A stretch of 64,000 bases of DNA, from positions 62,001 through 126,000 of the forward strand of contig JADIYD010000010.1 in NCBI GenBank assembly GCA_016705475.1, read 5' to 3'. Shown one piece after another: positions 1 through 7,164 of this stretch. Numbering within the stretch: position 1 is the stretch's first letter; every line of letters begins with the position of its first letter. A program made the position numbers and the translations under genes. Under the pieces are notes generated by a model, which was given only the letters and a program-made list of their open reading frames with translations, was not told where the DNA came from and did no database searches. Source of the DNA: Betaproteobacteria bacterium. Lineage in GTDB: Bacteria; Pseudomonadota; Gammaproteobacteria; Burkholderiales; Rhodocyclaceae.

Positions 1-286
1 CGGCCAGCCAATCGACCGGATAGTCGATGGCTTCCATGCCCGGGTTGTCCAGCACGAATGCGATCACCTGATCGGTCGGCTTTATCCATCGCGGATGCGG
101 AATTTTGCCCGCTTCGGATTTACAGACGTGCTTTTCCCGGACTTGGTCGCTTAATTCGCCTCGCTTCCGTTGCGGCCAACTTCGCGTCGCAGCGGTTGTT
201 GCACTCAGGAATAATTTGAGGCTTTCAAATGGCCTGCCGCTGGCTTTGATATACTGTTCAAATGAACAGTATTCGTCGCATTGCAC
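1..286 (-). CDS. partial ORF of unknown function running off the left edge
   Basis: An open frame on the minus strand is uninterrupted from about position 286 (a possible GTG) to the window edge. Its last visible residues, PRWIKPTDQVIAFVLDNPGM then EAIDYPVDWLA, look like genuine protein with GC-rich third positions. The upstream half (286 to about 130) is less convincing, and the true start could lie further in. I do not recognise the family. If it is real, it is divergent from dinB and its start would lie across the LexA box. The alternative is that only the first ~120 bases are coding, or that it is a chance frame. Confidence 0.3.
   Translation of the reverse strand, partial: MQCDEYCSFEQYIKASGRPFESLKLFLSATTAATRSWPQRKRGELSDQVREKHVCKSEAGKIPHPRWIKPTDQVIAFVLDNPGMEAIDYPVDWLA
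254..269 (+). promoter_or_regulatory. LexA (SOS) box over the dinB start codon
   Basis: CTGTTCAAATGAACAG fits CTGT-N8-ACAG, the proteobacterial LexA operator. The palindrome extends outward as TACTGTTCA...TGAACAGTA. The dinB ATG at 262 lies inside the box, so bound LexA would cover the start codon itself. No ribosome-binding site is visible before the ATG, which suggests a very short or leaderless transcript. Confidence 0.8.
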
Positions 287-1419
287 ACCTCGACATGGAT
301 GCCTTCTTTGCCTCGGTCGAGTTGCTTCGTTATCCCGAGTTGCGCGGGCAGGCGGTTGTTGTCGGCGGGCGAAGTGTTCATCAACCAGTGCTGCAGGCCG
401 ACGGCTCCAGGCATTTTTCCCGTTTGCGTGAGTACACAGGGCGGGGCGTGATTACCACCTCGACCTATGAGGCCCGGGCTTTGGGGGTGTTTTCAGGCAT
501 GGGGCTCATGAAATCGGCGAAGCTGGCGCCGGAGGCCATTCTTCTGCCAGCCAACTTCGAGGCTTACCGCCACTATTCGCAGCTGTTCAAAGCCGCTGTT
601 CGCGCGATCGCGCCCAAGGTCGAGGATCGTGGCATTGACGAAATATACGTCGATCTCAGCGATAATTCGGAGGAAACGCGCAGCCTGGCTCAGCGCATCA
701 AGGATGCCGTTTTTACTGCAACCGGACTGAGTTGTTCGATAGGCGTGACGCCCAACAAACTGCTGTCCAAGATTGCCTCGGACCTCGAGAAGCCGAATGG
801 GCTGACGATCTTGTCGCTGGACGATGTTCCGACTCGGATCTGGCCGCTGGCTGCAAAAAAGGTGAATGGGATAGGACCGAAGGCCAGCGAGCGTCTTGAG
901 CGCCATGGCATTCGGACTATCGGCGAACTGGCCGCCACGCCGCAGGAATTTCTGATCCGCAAGTTTGGCCGGAGCACCGGGCTGTGGATGCATCGCATCG
1001 CTCATGGCATTGACGACAGGCCGGTGGTAACCGAGTCGGAGCCGAAATCAATTAGCCGCGAAACCACTTTCGAGCGGGATTTACACGTCCGACAGGATAA
1101 GCCCGAGTTGTCGGAGAAATTTACGTCGCTATGTCTGCGCGTTGGGGACGACCTGAAGCGCAAAGGCTACGCCTGCAGGACAATCGGCATAAAAATTCGC
1201 TACGCGGATTTCAGTGTAGTCACCCGAGACGTAACGCTACCCGTCGCCATCAGCGATGGCGCCGAGATTCGCAAGAGTGCCGGCCTATGCCTGAAACGTG
1301 TCCCGCTGGAGCAGCGTATCCGTCTGCTCGGTATCCGCGCCGGCGGGTTGGTGGACTTGGCAGGCGAACAAATCGCATCCAAGGCAGTTCAAGCTGAACT
1401 GCCATGGCAAGAACCGTGA
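262..1419 (+). CDS. dinB: DNA polymerase IV (Y-family translesion polymerase)
   Basis: This is an error-prone Y-family polymerase that extends past DNA lesions during the SOS response. The catalytic acidic residues are visible: D11 in HLDMDAFF and D126-E127 in RGIDEIYVD. A helix-hairpin-helix stretch follows (VNGIGPKASERLERHGI, about residues 200-216), then the little-finger region. At 385 residues it is longer than E. coli Pol IV (351); the extra length includes an insertion at about residues 37-58, between VVVGG and GRGVITT. I believe that insertion is usual in betaproteobacterial homologues. ATG 262 is used because an in-frame stop lies at 247-249. A LexA box covers the start, so SOS control is expected. 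Confidence 0.93.
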   Translation: MNSIRRIAHLDMDAFFASVELLRYPELRGQAVVVGGRSVHQPVLQADGSRHFSRLREYTGRGVITTSTYEARALGVFSGMGLMKSAKLAPEAILLPANFEAYRHYSQLFKAAVRAIAPKVEDRGIDEIYVDLSDNSEETRSLAQRIKDAVFTATGLSCSIGVTPNKLLSKIASDLEKPNGLTILSLDDVPTRIWPLAAKKVNGIGPKASERLERHGIRTIGELAATPQEFLIRKFGRSTGLWMHRIAHGIDDRPVVTESEPKSISRETTFERDLHVRQDKPELSEKFTSLCLRVGDDLKRKGYACRTIGIKIRYADFSVVTRDVTLPVAISDGAEIRKSAGLCLKRVPLEQRIRLLGIRAGGLVDLAGEQIASKAVQAELPWQEP

Positions 1420-1593
1420 TCGTGGGTTCCCCAGAGAAAAGCTGCGGTGTACCCTTCCGGAGTGCCGTATTTCCTGCCTTGGTCTTGTTGTTATTGTTGC
1501 TGATTTTTTACTTTAGGGCGCAATGGATACTTCTGGAATATTTTGCCAATTGGTGTAAAGTTAGGTTAGGTATTCCCCTGTTGAGGTGAAGAA

Positions 1594-1803
1594 ATGGATA
1601 TTCAATCAGTAGCTTCCACTATCAGTGCTTATACGAATTCGAGCACTCAGGCGACCCAGGCGACTCAGGCGCAACAGGTTCAGCAAGCCGAGAGGCGTGA
1701 GCCGAGGCCCGAGGAGCGTGTCGAGCGCACGGAAGAGTCGCCGCGTCCGGTCAAGAATGCGGAGGGCCAGGAAACCGGCACTCTGGTCAATGTGACGGCG
1801 TAA
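1594..1803 (+). CDS. small Gln/Glu-rich protein with TGTLVNVTA tail (69 aa)
   Basis: I do not recognise a family. The protein begins MDIQSVASTISAYTNSST, continues with a Thr/Gln-repeat stretch (QATQATQAQQVQQ), then a highly charged linker, and ends GQETGTLVNVTA. It has no signal peptide or membrane segment. A GAGGTGAAG ribosome-binding site lies just upstream of the ATG. The neighbouring gene at 1839 ends in almost the same 12 residues (GQQTGTLVNVTA) although the rest differs, so the tail looks like a shared functional element. It lies 174 bases after dinB; co-transcription is uncertain. Confidence 0.7.
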   Translation: MDIQSVASTISAYTNSSTQATQATQAQQVQQAERREPRPEERVERTEESPRPVKNAEGQETGTLVNVTA

Positions 1804-1838
1804 GAATTGGCAGATTCGTAATATCGATTGGTGACGAA

Positions 1839-2240
1839 ATGGCAGTAACGTCGGCATCCGGTGCTCAATCGGCCAGCAGTGGGCTGTGGGCGCAACTTCA
1901 GCTGCAACAGGCAAGGCGTACCGCCGATCAGGCCGAGCAGCAGGCGTCGGCCTTGCAGGCTCAGGCACGTTCTGCGCAGAGCGTTGCTGACCGGGCGCAG
2001 GAAAATGCCCGTTCGTTGCAGGTCCAGTCGCGGCAGGCGCAGGGCGATGCCAGTCAGGCTCGCCTTGATCTCGCTAACCGGAGTGCTGTTGGTGAAGTGC
2101 AGAGCCAGTTGAGCGATTTGCAAACCCAGATCGGCAAGGTGCTTGAGTCGGGTGCGCCCATTGCGTCTGCGACCACGTCGGCCCCCGTAGTCAATACTTC
2201 CGGTCAGCAGACGGGAACGCTAGTTAACGTGACGGCCTGA
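1839..2240 (+). CDS. coiled-coil protein with TGTLVNVTA tail (133 aa)
   Basis: The family is not recognised. An Ala/Ser-rich start (MAVTSASGAQSASSG) leads into a long Ala/Gln/Arg-rich helical region, about residues 17-85, with repeats such as QQARRTADQAEQQASALQAQ that should form a coiled coil. A flexible Ala/Thr/Ser segment follows, then the C-terminus GQQTGTLVNVTA, nearly identical to the end of the 69-aa protein just upstream. There is no signal peptide or membrane segment. The gap to the upstream gene is 35 bases, and a strong terminator follows at 2267, so the two small genes probably form one unit. Confidence 0.72.
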   Translation: MAVTSASGAQSASSGLWAQLQLQQARRTADQAEQQASALQAQARSAQSVADRAQENARSLQVQSRQAQGDASQARLDLANRSAVGEVQSQLSDLQTQIGKVLESGAPIASATTSAPVVNTSGQQTGTLVNVTA

Positions 2241-2266
2241 CGAATTTTCTTGATGTTTGGCAATCG

Positions 2267-2289
2267 GGCGCCGCGGCGCCTGTTTTTTT
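2267..2289 (+). terminator. Rho-independent terminator after the small-protein pair
   Basis: The perfect palindrome GGCGCCGCGGCGCC (2267-2280) is followed by TGTTTTTTT. It closes the unit 1594-2240. Confidence 0.8.
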
Positions 2290-2362
2290 GTCTGCTGATC
2301 GCCACCGGCTTTGGTATCGTTCAGTCTTGCTCCTCTCGAATGACATAGAAGGAATCTGATTC

Positions 2363-2746
2363 GTGCTCGAAAATCACTGGTGCGCCTCCGTGGATGCAAC
2401 CATACAACTGCGTACCGGCTGCAACCCGCTCGAGAAGCATGGGCCGCAGGCGGTAATCGTTCATGCCGATGCCTGGGCGCCGATGGATGCTGTGTCCGAT
2501 CCGCACGATATTCGCCAGGTGGTCGATTACGAGGTGATCTTTCTGGCCATTCGCAAGCTGGAGGGTAACGCCCATTGCGAATGCCTCGAGTCCAGCATTC
2601 TGGAGGTGATGGATGCGATTTTCGGTATGCCTATCGTGACTTCGGCGCATGTTTCGATGCATAAGCCGCATGTCTATCACGGGCAAGGGACGCCGGCCAT
2701 TTCACTTTCCCTGACACGCGAGCAGTGGGCAAAGAGCAAACGGTGA
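2363..2746 (+). CDS. dihydroneopterin aldolase-like (FolB family) protein
   Basis: FolB enzymes cleave 7,8-dihydroneopterin to 6-hydroxymethyl-dihydropterin in folate synthesis. The 127-residue length fits the family. Family-type positions can be seen: Glu in GCNPLEKHGPQ near the start, Tyr in VVDYEVIFLAIRKL, and the Lys-Pro of SMHKP late in the protein, equivalent to the active-site lysine region. The start is GTG 2363 with AAGGA upstream. The stop overlaps the start of a dihydrofolate reductase gene, so both products probably serve pterin/folate metabolism. It could be an epimerase-type or paralogous FolB rather than the main aldolase. Confidence 0.72.
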   Translation: MLENHWCASVDATIQLRTGCNPLEKHGPQAVIVHADAWAPMDAVSDPHDIRQVVDYEVIFLAIRKLEGNAHCECLESSILEVMDAIFGMPIVTSAHVSMHKPHVYHGQGTPAISLSLTREQWAKSKR

Positions 2747-3282
2747 TTTCGGCCATCGGGGCGGTTGCCAGCAATGGCATGCTCGGACTGGATGGCTGGC
2801 TGCCTTGGGATATTCCAGAGGAGCTCGCCTATTTCGAGAAAATGGTGGAAGGCGCGGCGCTGGTGATCGGTCGCCTGACGTATGAGTCGATGGACGTAGT
2901 GCCGGCTGATTCATTCATTGTCAGCCGTCAGCGTGATCTGGTCTTGCGCCCCGGCTGCGTTCGCGTGGCGTCGGTCGAGGAGGGCTTGCAGGCTGCGCTG
3001 GCAACCGGCAAGCCGGTTTTCGTCATTGGTGGCGCTTCGATTTATTCGGCTGCGTGGCCCTATTGCCATCGCTTCTATCTGACGCGTATTGAGCAGGCTT
3101 TCCCAGGCGACTCGCTGTTTCCGGCAGATATACCACTCGATCAATGGCCTATTCACGAAGAATCGGCCAAGATTTTTCGCGAACGCCATAGCAATTTGGA
3201 TGTGACTTGCCGTTTCCTGCAATACCGTCAGCCCTTCCCGCGCCCGCTGCCGGTAGCTCATTGCAATTCCGGAACCAACTGA
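2743..3282 (+). CDS. folA: dihydrofolate reductase
   Basis: It reduces dihydrofolate to tetrahydrofolate with NADPH. The N-terminus VISAIGAVASNGMLG and the motif GWLPWDIPEEL match the substrate loop. The usual catalytic Asp is replaced by Glu in PEELAYF, as in many DHFRs. VIGRLTYESM and FVIGGASIYSAAWPYC are the nucleotide-binding segments. I chose GTG 2743 rather than GTG 2725 because it places the conserved strand at the N-terminus and gives a GTGA overlap with the folB-like stop, a sign of translational coupling. At 179 residues it is a little longer than E. coli FolA (159). Confidence 0.88.
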   Translation: MISAIGAVASNGMLGLDGWLPWDIPEELAYFEKMVEGAALVIGRLTYESMDVVPADSFIVSRQRDLVLRPGCVRVASVEEGLQAALATGKPVFVIGGASIYSAAWPYCHRFYLTRIEQAFPGDSLFPADIPLDQWPIHEESAKIFRERHSNLDVTCRFLQYRQPFPRPLPVAHCNSGTN

Positions 3283-3333
3283 TCAGAATGGGCCTTCGAG
3301 GGTTTGGCCGTACATCAGCGAGACATGGAGACA

Positions 3334-6300
3334 ATGCCCGGACAACAGACTGCTCGCAATGCGAATCACCTTTGGATCGCCTTGGTCACGCTGGCGATTG
3401 GCGGGTTCATGCTGCTTGGCTATGTAATGTGGTCGGCATATCAGGAGGTCTGGGCGGATGCCCGATCGCTAGCCAAAACCCAGGCTGAGTTGCTCGACGT
3501 ACGTTTTGATGCCACCTTGCGCCGCGTCGATGTGACGCTCGATGCACTCGAAGAGCGCGTACCAGCAGATTCGCTGAACACCTCTGCCGTCCCCCGGTTT
3601 CGCCCCAGCATCGAAAAGGAGCTTGAACGCCTGCAGCGTGCGTTCCCTGAAGTTGCCGGTTTTCGGGTAATCGACTCGGCCGGCAACCTGCTGTATCTCT
3701 CGGGCGGCGGTGAGTACGTCAATCTGTTCGATCGGTCGTATTTCGAGATTTCGAAAAGCGGAAAAGGGGGGGCGGTAGTTTTTTCCGAGGTCGTCAAATC
3801 GCGCATAACCGGTCGGGATACCTTTGTAGCCGCCCGGGCGATCCGTGCCGCTGATGGTCGCTTTCTCGGTGTGGTCAGCGCGGCAATTGAGGTTGATTTC
3901 TTTGAGCAGATGTTCAACGAGTCCCGCCTTGGCCCCTCTGGGGAGATGTCAATCCGGCGAAGCGACAGCCATGCGCTGGTCCTTCAACATCCGCCGTCGC
4001 CGGCCGGAATCAGCCGGTCACTTGACTCCTCCCATCCTGTCTTTCAATCCATCACATCTGGGCAGCGAGAAGGTGTTCTCGAGTTTACGGCGCAGAGCGA
4101 TGGCGTGAATCGGGTAGTCGGCTATCGGGTGCTTGAGCGCTATCCTTTTTATGTGCTTACAGCATTGTCGAGATCGGACGTGATGGGGTCCTGGCAGCAG
4201 CGGATGCTGCTTGTCGGTGGGCTGGGGACTGTCCTGCTGGGCAGCCTCCTTGTTGTCCTCAATGGCCTGTTCCACACCCGAAAACGTGAGCTCGCCACGG
4301 CAGCCAGTTTGCGTAGAAATGGCGAACGCCTGGGTACAGCCCAGCGCATTGCCCAGTTGGGCAGTTGGGAAATTGATCTGGCGACCATGTCGGTAAGGTG
4401 TTCGGATGAGCTGTACCGGATTTTTGAAATTTCTCCGGCGGCCGGCGGCTCGCCTTATCAGGAGTTTCTTGCCCGGGTTCATCCCGAGGACAGGGCCATC
4501 GTTGACAAGACGCTCAACGATTCGATCGAGCTTCGCCAGCAGGCCAATCTCAAGCATCGCCTGCGGTTGCCGGATGGCCGGATCAAATATGTTCTGGAGG
4601 TTTGCGAAACCGAGTATGGAGAGAATGGCGAGCCGTTGCGGGTCATCGGCACCTCCCAGGATGTAAGCCTCCAGCACGAGACCGAGGCGCAGATGCTACT
4701 GCTGGCCAGCGCTGTTCAGCACAGTGGCGAGGCGATCCTGATTACGGATGCGAGCAACAACATCATCACGGTCAACCCCGCGTTTACGCGACTGACGGGA
4801 TATTCCGCAGAGGAGGCCGCTGGCCGGAATCCCCGTTTTCTATCGGCCGGGCGGACGACGCCGGAGGAATATGCCCATATGTGGCGGGAGATCTCCGAGC
4901 GCGGTTTCTGGCAAGGTGAAATCTGGGATCGGCGCAAGGACGGCGGAATCTATCCGAAGTGGGTCTCCATCTCCGTCATCCGGGATGACGAGGGGAAAGT
5001 CATCTACCACACTGCCCACTTTACCGACGTATCCTCGGAGCGTGCGGCCGAGGAGCGCCTCCATTTCATCGCGCACCACGATGTGCTTACCGGCCTGCTC
5101 AACCGGCTCAGCCTGAAGGGGCGGATGGATCAGGCCCTGGCGACGGCCCGACGGGAAGGTTCGCGTGTGGCGGTGATGTTCATCGACCTCGATCGCTTCA
5201 AGGTGATCAACGATACGCTCGGGCATCATACGGGTGATGAATTGCTGATCGAGGTAGCCCGACGCCTGCGTGAAAGCGTGCGGGACAGTGATGTCGTGGC
5301 GCGACTGGGGGGTGACGAGTTCGTGATCATGCTTTCCGGCGTCGATCACACCAGTTCGATTGCCCTGATTGCTGAAAAAATGGTGACCAGCGTGAGCCGG
5401 TCCTACCTGATCAGCGGCCACGATCTCTACACCTCACCAAGCATCGGCATTGCCATTTTTCCCACCGATGGGCTCGATGGTGAGACCTTGATGAAAAATG
5501 CTGATGCGGCCATGTATCACGCCAAGGCAGCGGGTCGGAAAAACTTCCAGTTTTTCGATGCCAAGATGAATGATGTGGCGCTGGATCGGCTGAAAACCGA
5601 GCACGCGCTGCGTCAGGCGCTTGCCCGCGACGAATTTGTCCTGCATTTCCAGCCGATAATCGATATGGCCACGGGCAAGGTGGCCGCCGTCGAAGCTTTG
5701 GTGCGCTGGAAACATCCTGAGAAAGGGCTGCTGGCACCGGGCAGTTTCATCGGCATTGCCGAAGAAACCGGTCTGATCCAGCCGCTGGGTGAATGGGTTT
5801 TGTGGGCTGCCTGCCGGCAATTGGCCGAGTTCTATGCGGCGGGAATTTCCGGCGTCAGGATGGGCATCAATATTTCGGCCATCCAGATGCGCAATGGCAA
5901 TCTGCCGGTGCTGGCCCGGGGCATTATCGAGGCCTACGATCTGCAGGCGCAGGACCTCATTTTTGAAATCACCGAGTCGGTGGCAATGGAGCAGCCGCTG
6001 GAGACGGTACGCATTCTCGATATCCTGCACAGCATGGGTATTGTTGTCGCGATCGATGATTTCGGGACGGGATACTCGTCGCTCGGCTACCTGCGCATGT
6101 TCCCGCTAAAGCACCTCAAACTGGATCGTTCCTTTGTCGAAGAAATCGGCGAGGATACCGGTGGTTCGGTGATCTGCGACGCGACTATCGGCCTTGCCCA
6201 CAATCTGGGTCTGAAGGTAGTGGCAGAGGGCGTCGAAACAGCAGAGCAACTCGAGTACCTGCGCAGCCGTGGTTGCGATCTGGTGCAGGGTTACCTCTAC

Positions 6301-6357
6301 AGCCGACCGGTGCCGGCGGCTGAGGTCATCGACTACATCCGGCAACTCAATTCCTGA
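3334..6357 (+). CDS. membrane sensor with PAS-PAS-GGDEF-EAL domains
   Basis: This c-di-GMP turnover protein has a periplasmic sensor. An N-terminal membrane helix (about residues 15-37) and a second near residue 290 enclose a Cache-like periplasmic domain. Two PAS domains follow, then GGDEF and EAL. The cyclase motif GGDEF is intact (659-663), with an inhibitory site RDSD five residues before it. The EAL motif (787-789) and the metal-binding IDDFGTGYSS stretch are also intact, so both synthesis and hydrolysis are possible. A TTG at 3304 and an ATG at 3325 are alternative starts; ATG 3334 has GGAG just upstream and begins shortly before the first helix. Confidence 0.92.
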   Translation: MPGQQTARNANHLWIALVTLAIGGFMLLGYVMWSAYQEVWADARSLAKTQAELLDVRFDATLRRVDVTLDALEERVPADSLNTSAVPRFRPSIEKELERLQRAFPEVAGFRVIDSAGNLLYLSGGGEYVNLFDRSYFEISKSGKGGAVVFSEVVKSRITGRDTFVAARAIRAADGRFLGVVSAAIEVDFFEQMFNESRLGPSGEMSIRRSDSHALVLQHPPSPAGISRSLDSSHPVFQSITSGQREGVLEFTAQSDGVNRVVGYRVLERYPFYVLTALSRSDVMGSWQQRMLLVGGLGTVLLGSLLVVLNGLFHTRKRELATAASLRRNGERLGTAQRIAQLGSWEIDLATMSVRCSDELYRIFEISPAAGGSPYQEFLARVHPEDRAIVDKTLNDSIELRQQANLKHRLRLPDGRIKYVLEVCETEYGENGEPLRVIGTSQDVSLQHETEAQMLLLASAVQHSGEAILITDASNNIITVNPAFTRLTGYSAEEAAGRNPRFLSAGRTTPEEYAHMWREISERGFWQGEIWDRRKDGGIYPKWVSISVIRDDEGKVIYHTAHFTDVSSERAAEERLHFIAHHDVLTGLLNRLSLKGRMDQALATARREGSRVAVMFIDLDRFKVINDTLGHHTGDELLIEVARRLRESVRDSDVVARLGGDEFVIMLSGVDHTSSIALIAEKMVTSVSRSYLISGHDLYTSPSIGIAIFPTDGLDGETLMKNADAAMYHAKAAGRKNFQFFDAKMNDVALDRLKTEHALRQALARDEFVLHFQPIIDMATGKVAAVEALVRWKHPEKGLLAPGSFIGIAEETGLIQPLGEWVLWAACRQLAEFYAAGISGVRMGINISAIQMRNGNLPVLARGIIEAYDLQAQDLIFEITESVAMEQPLETVRILDILHSMGIVVAIDDFGTGYSSLGYLRMFPLKHLKLDRSFVEEIGEDTGGSVICDATIGLAHNLGLKVVAEGVETAEQLEYLRSRGCDLVQGYLYSRPVPAAEVIDYIRQLNS

Positions 6358-6371
6358 GATTCAAATATTGC

Positions 6372-6400
6372 TTGCCAACGCGCACTGTTTTTCTTATGAT
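6372..6400 (+). promoter_or_regulatory. sigma70-type promoter of the TetR gene
   Basis: TTGCCA (6372-6377), a 17-base spacer and TATGAT (6395-6400). The -10 box runs directly into the operator, so repressor binding would block it. Confidence 0.65.
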
Positions 6401-6426
6401 TAAAACGAACGTATGAATCATAAGAA
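6391..6426 (+). promoter_or_regulatory. operator: inverted repeat before the fatty-acid TetR regulator
   Basis: The arms TTCTTATGATT and AATCATAAGAA form a perfect 11-base inverted repeat around AAAACGAACGTATG. The strand-reversed core ATTCATACGTTCGTTTTAAT recurs exactly at 14399-14418, directly after the -10 box of the second beta-oxidation operon. A related site is upstream of fadL. This suggests autoregulation by the adjacent TetR protein. Confidence 0.72.
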
Positions 6427-6441
6427 GAAAGAGGGCACCCA

Positions 6442-7125
6442 ATGGAAAACCGTACTGTCGATACGCGCGAAAGAATTCTCGATGCCGGCGAGCGCCTGTT
6501 CATGGCGCATGGCTACGAGGGAACATCGATGCGCCAGATCACCAGCGAGGCCTGCGTCAACCTTGCGGCCGTAAATTATCACTTCGGCTCGAAGGAGTCG
6601 TTGATGCAGGAGGTTTTCCGGCGACGTCTTGACTGGCTCAACGAAGAGCGCATGCGGGTGCTTGATGTGCTCGAGGCCGAGGCGAATGGCGAGCCGGTCA
6701 AGCCGTCGGCCATCGTCGATGCCTTTTTCGGCACCCTGCTGCGCATGGCGGGCGATGAAAATCGTGGCGGTATGACCTTCCTGCGTTTGCTTGGCCGGAC
6801 GCTGACCGAGCCCTCCGAGTTCATTCGCGCCTTCCTGGCGCATGAATACAAGACGGTGATGGACCGCTACAAGGAGGCGCTGTTCAAGGCGCTGCCCGAG
6901 GTGCCCAAGGCCGAGATCGTCTGGCGCTTCCATTTCATGCTCGGTGCCACGTCCTACGCCATCGCCGGCACCGATGCGCTGCGTCTGGTGACCGACTGGC
7001 AGATCGAGGATGACGATTCGACAGACCGGCTGGATCGTCTGGTGCCGCGCCTGATGTCCTTCCTGCTTGGCGGCTTGCGCGCCCAGTTGCCTCAGTTTTC
7101 CGATGCTGCGGTCGACAGCAAATAA
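6442..7125 (+). CDS. TetR-family regulator of fatty-acid degradation (PsrA/FadR-like)
   Basis: A 227-residue TetR repressor. The N-terminal helix-turn-helix is at about residues 28-57 (MRQITSEACVNLAAVNYHFG), with the typical VNYHFGSKESL end. The larger C-terminal domain should bind an effector; acyl-CoA is the expected ligand by analogy with PsrA/FadR-type TetR proteins. It heads a 17-kb block of beta-oxidation genes. Its own promoter carries an operator that is also present before two other transcription units of the block, so it is the likely local repressor and is autoregulated. The ligand and binding are inferred, not shown. Confidence 0.87.
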   Translation: MENRTVDTRERILDAGERLFMAHGYEGTSMRQITSEACVNLAAVNYHFGSKESLMQEVFRRRLDWLNEERMRVLDVLEAEANGEPVKPSAIVDAFFGTLLRMAGDENRGGMTFLRLLGRTLTEPSEFIRAFLAHEYKTVMDRYKEALFKALPEVPKAEIVWRFHFMLGATSYAIAGTDALRLVTDWQIEDDDSTDRLDRLVPRLMSFLLGGLRAQLPQFSDAAVDSK

Positions 7126-7164
7126 ACGACCAAAACCAAAAAAGACATACAAGGAGACAACAGC

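Noticed and set aside
1404..1589. 61-codon frame with a hydrophobic stretch after dinB
   Set aside because: It starts inside dinB, has no ribosome-binding site, and its codon use (TTG, TTA, ATT, TTT) is unlike the neighbours. A tiny membrane protein cannot be fully excluded.
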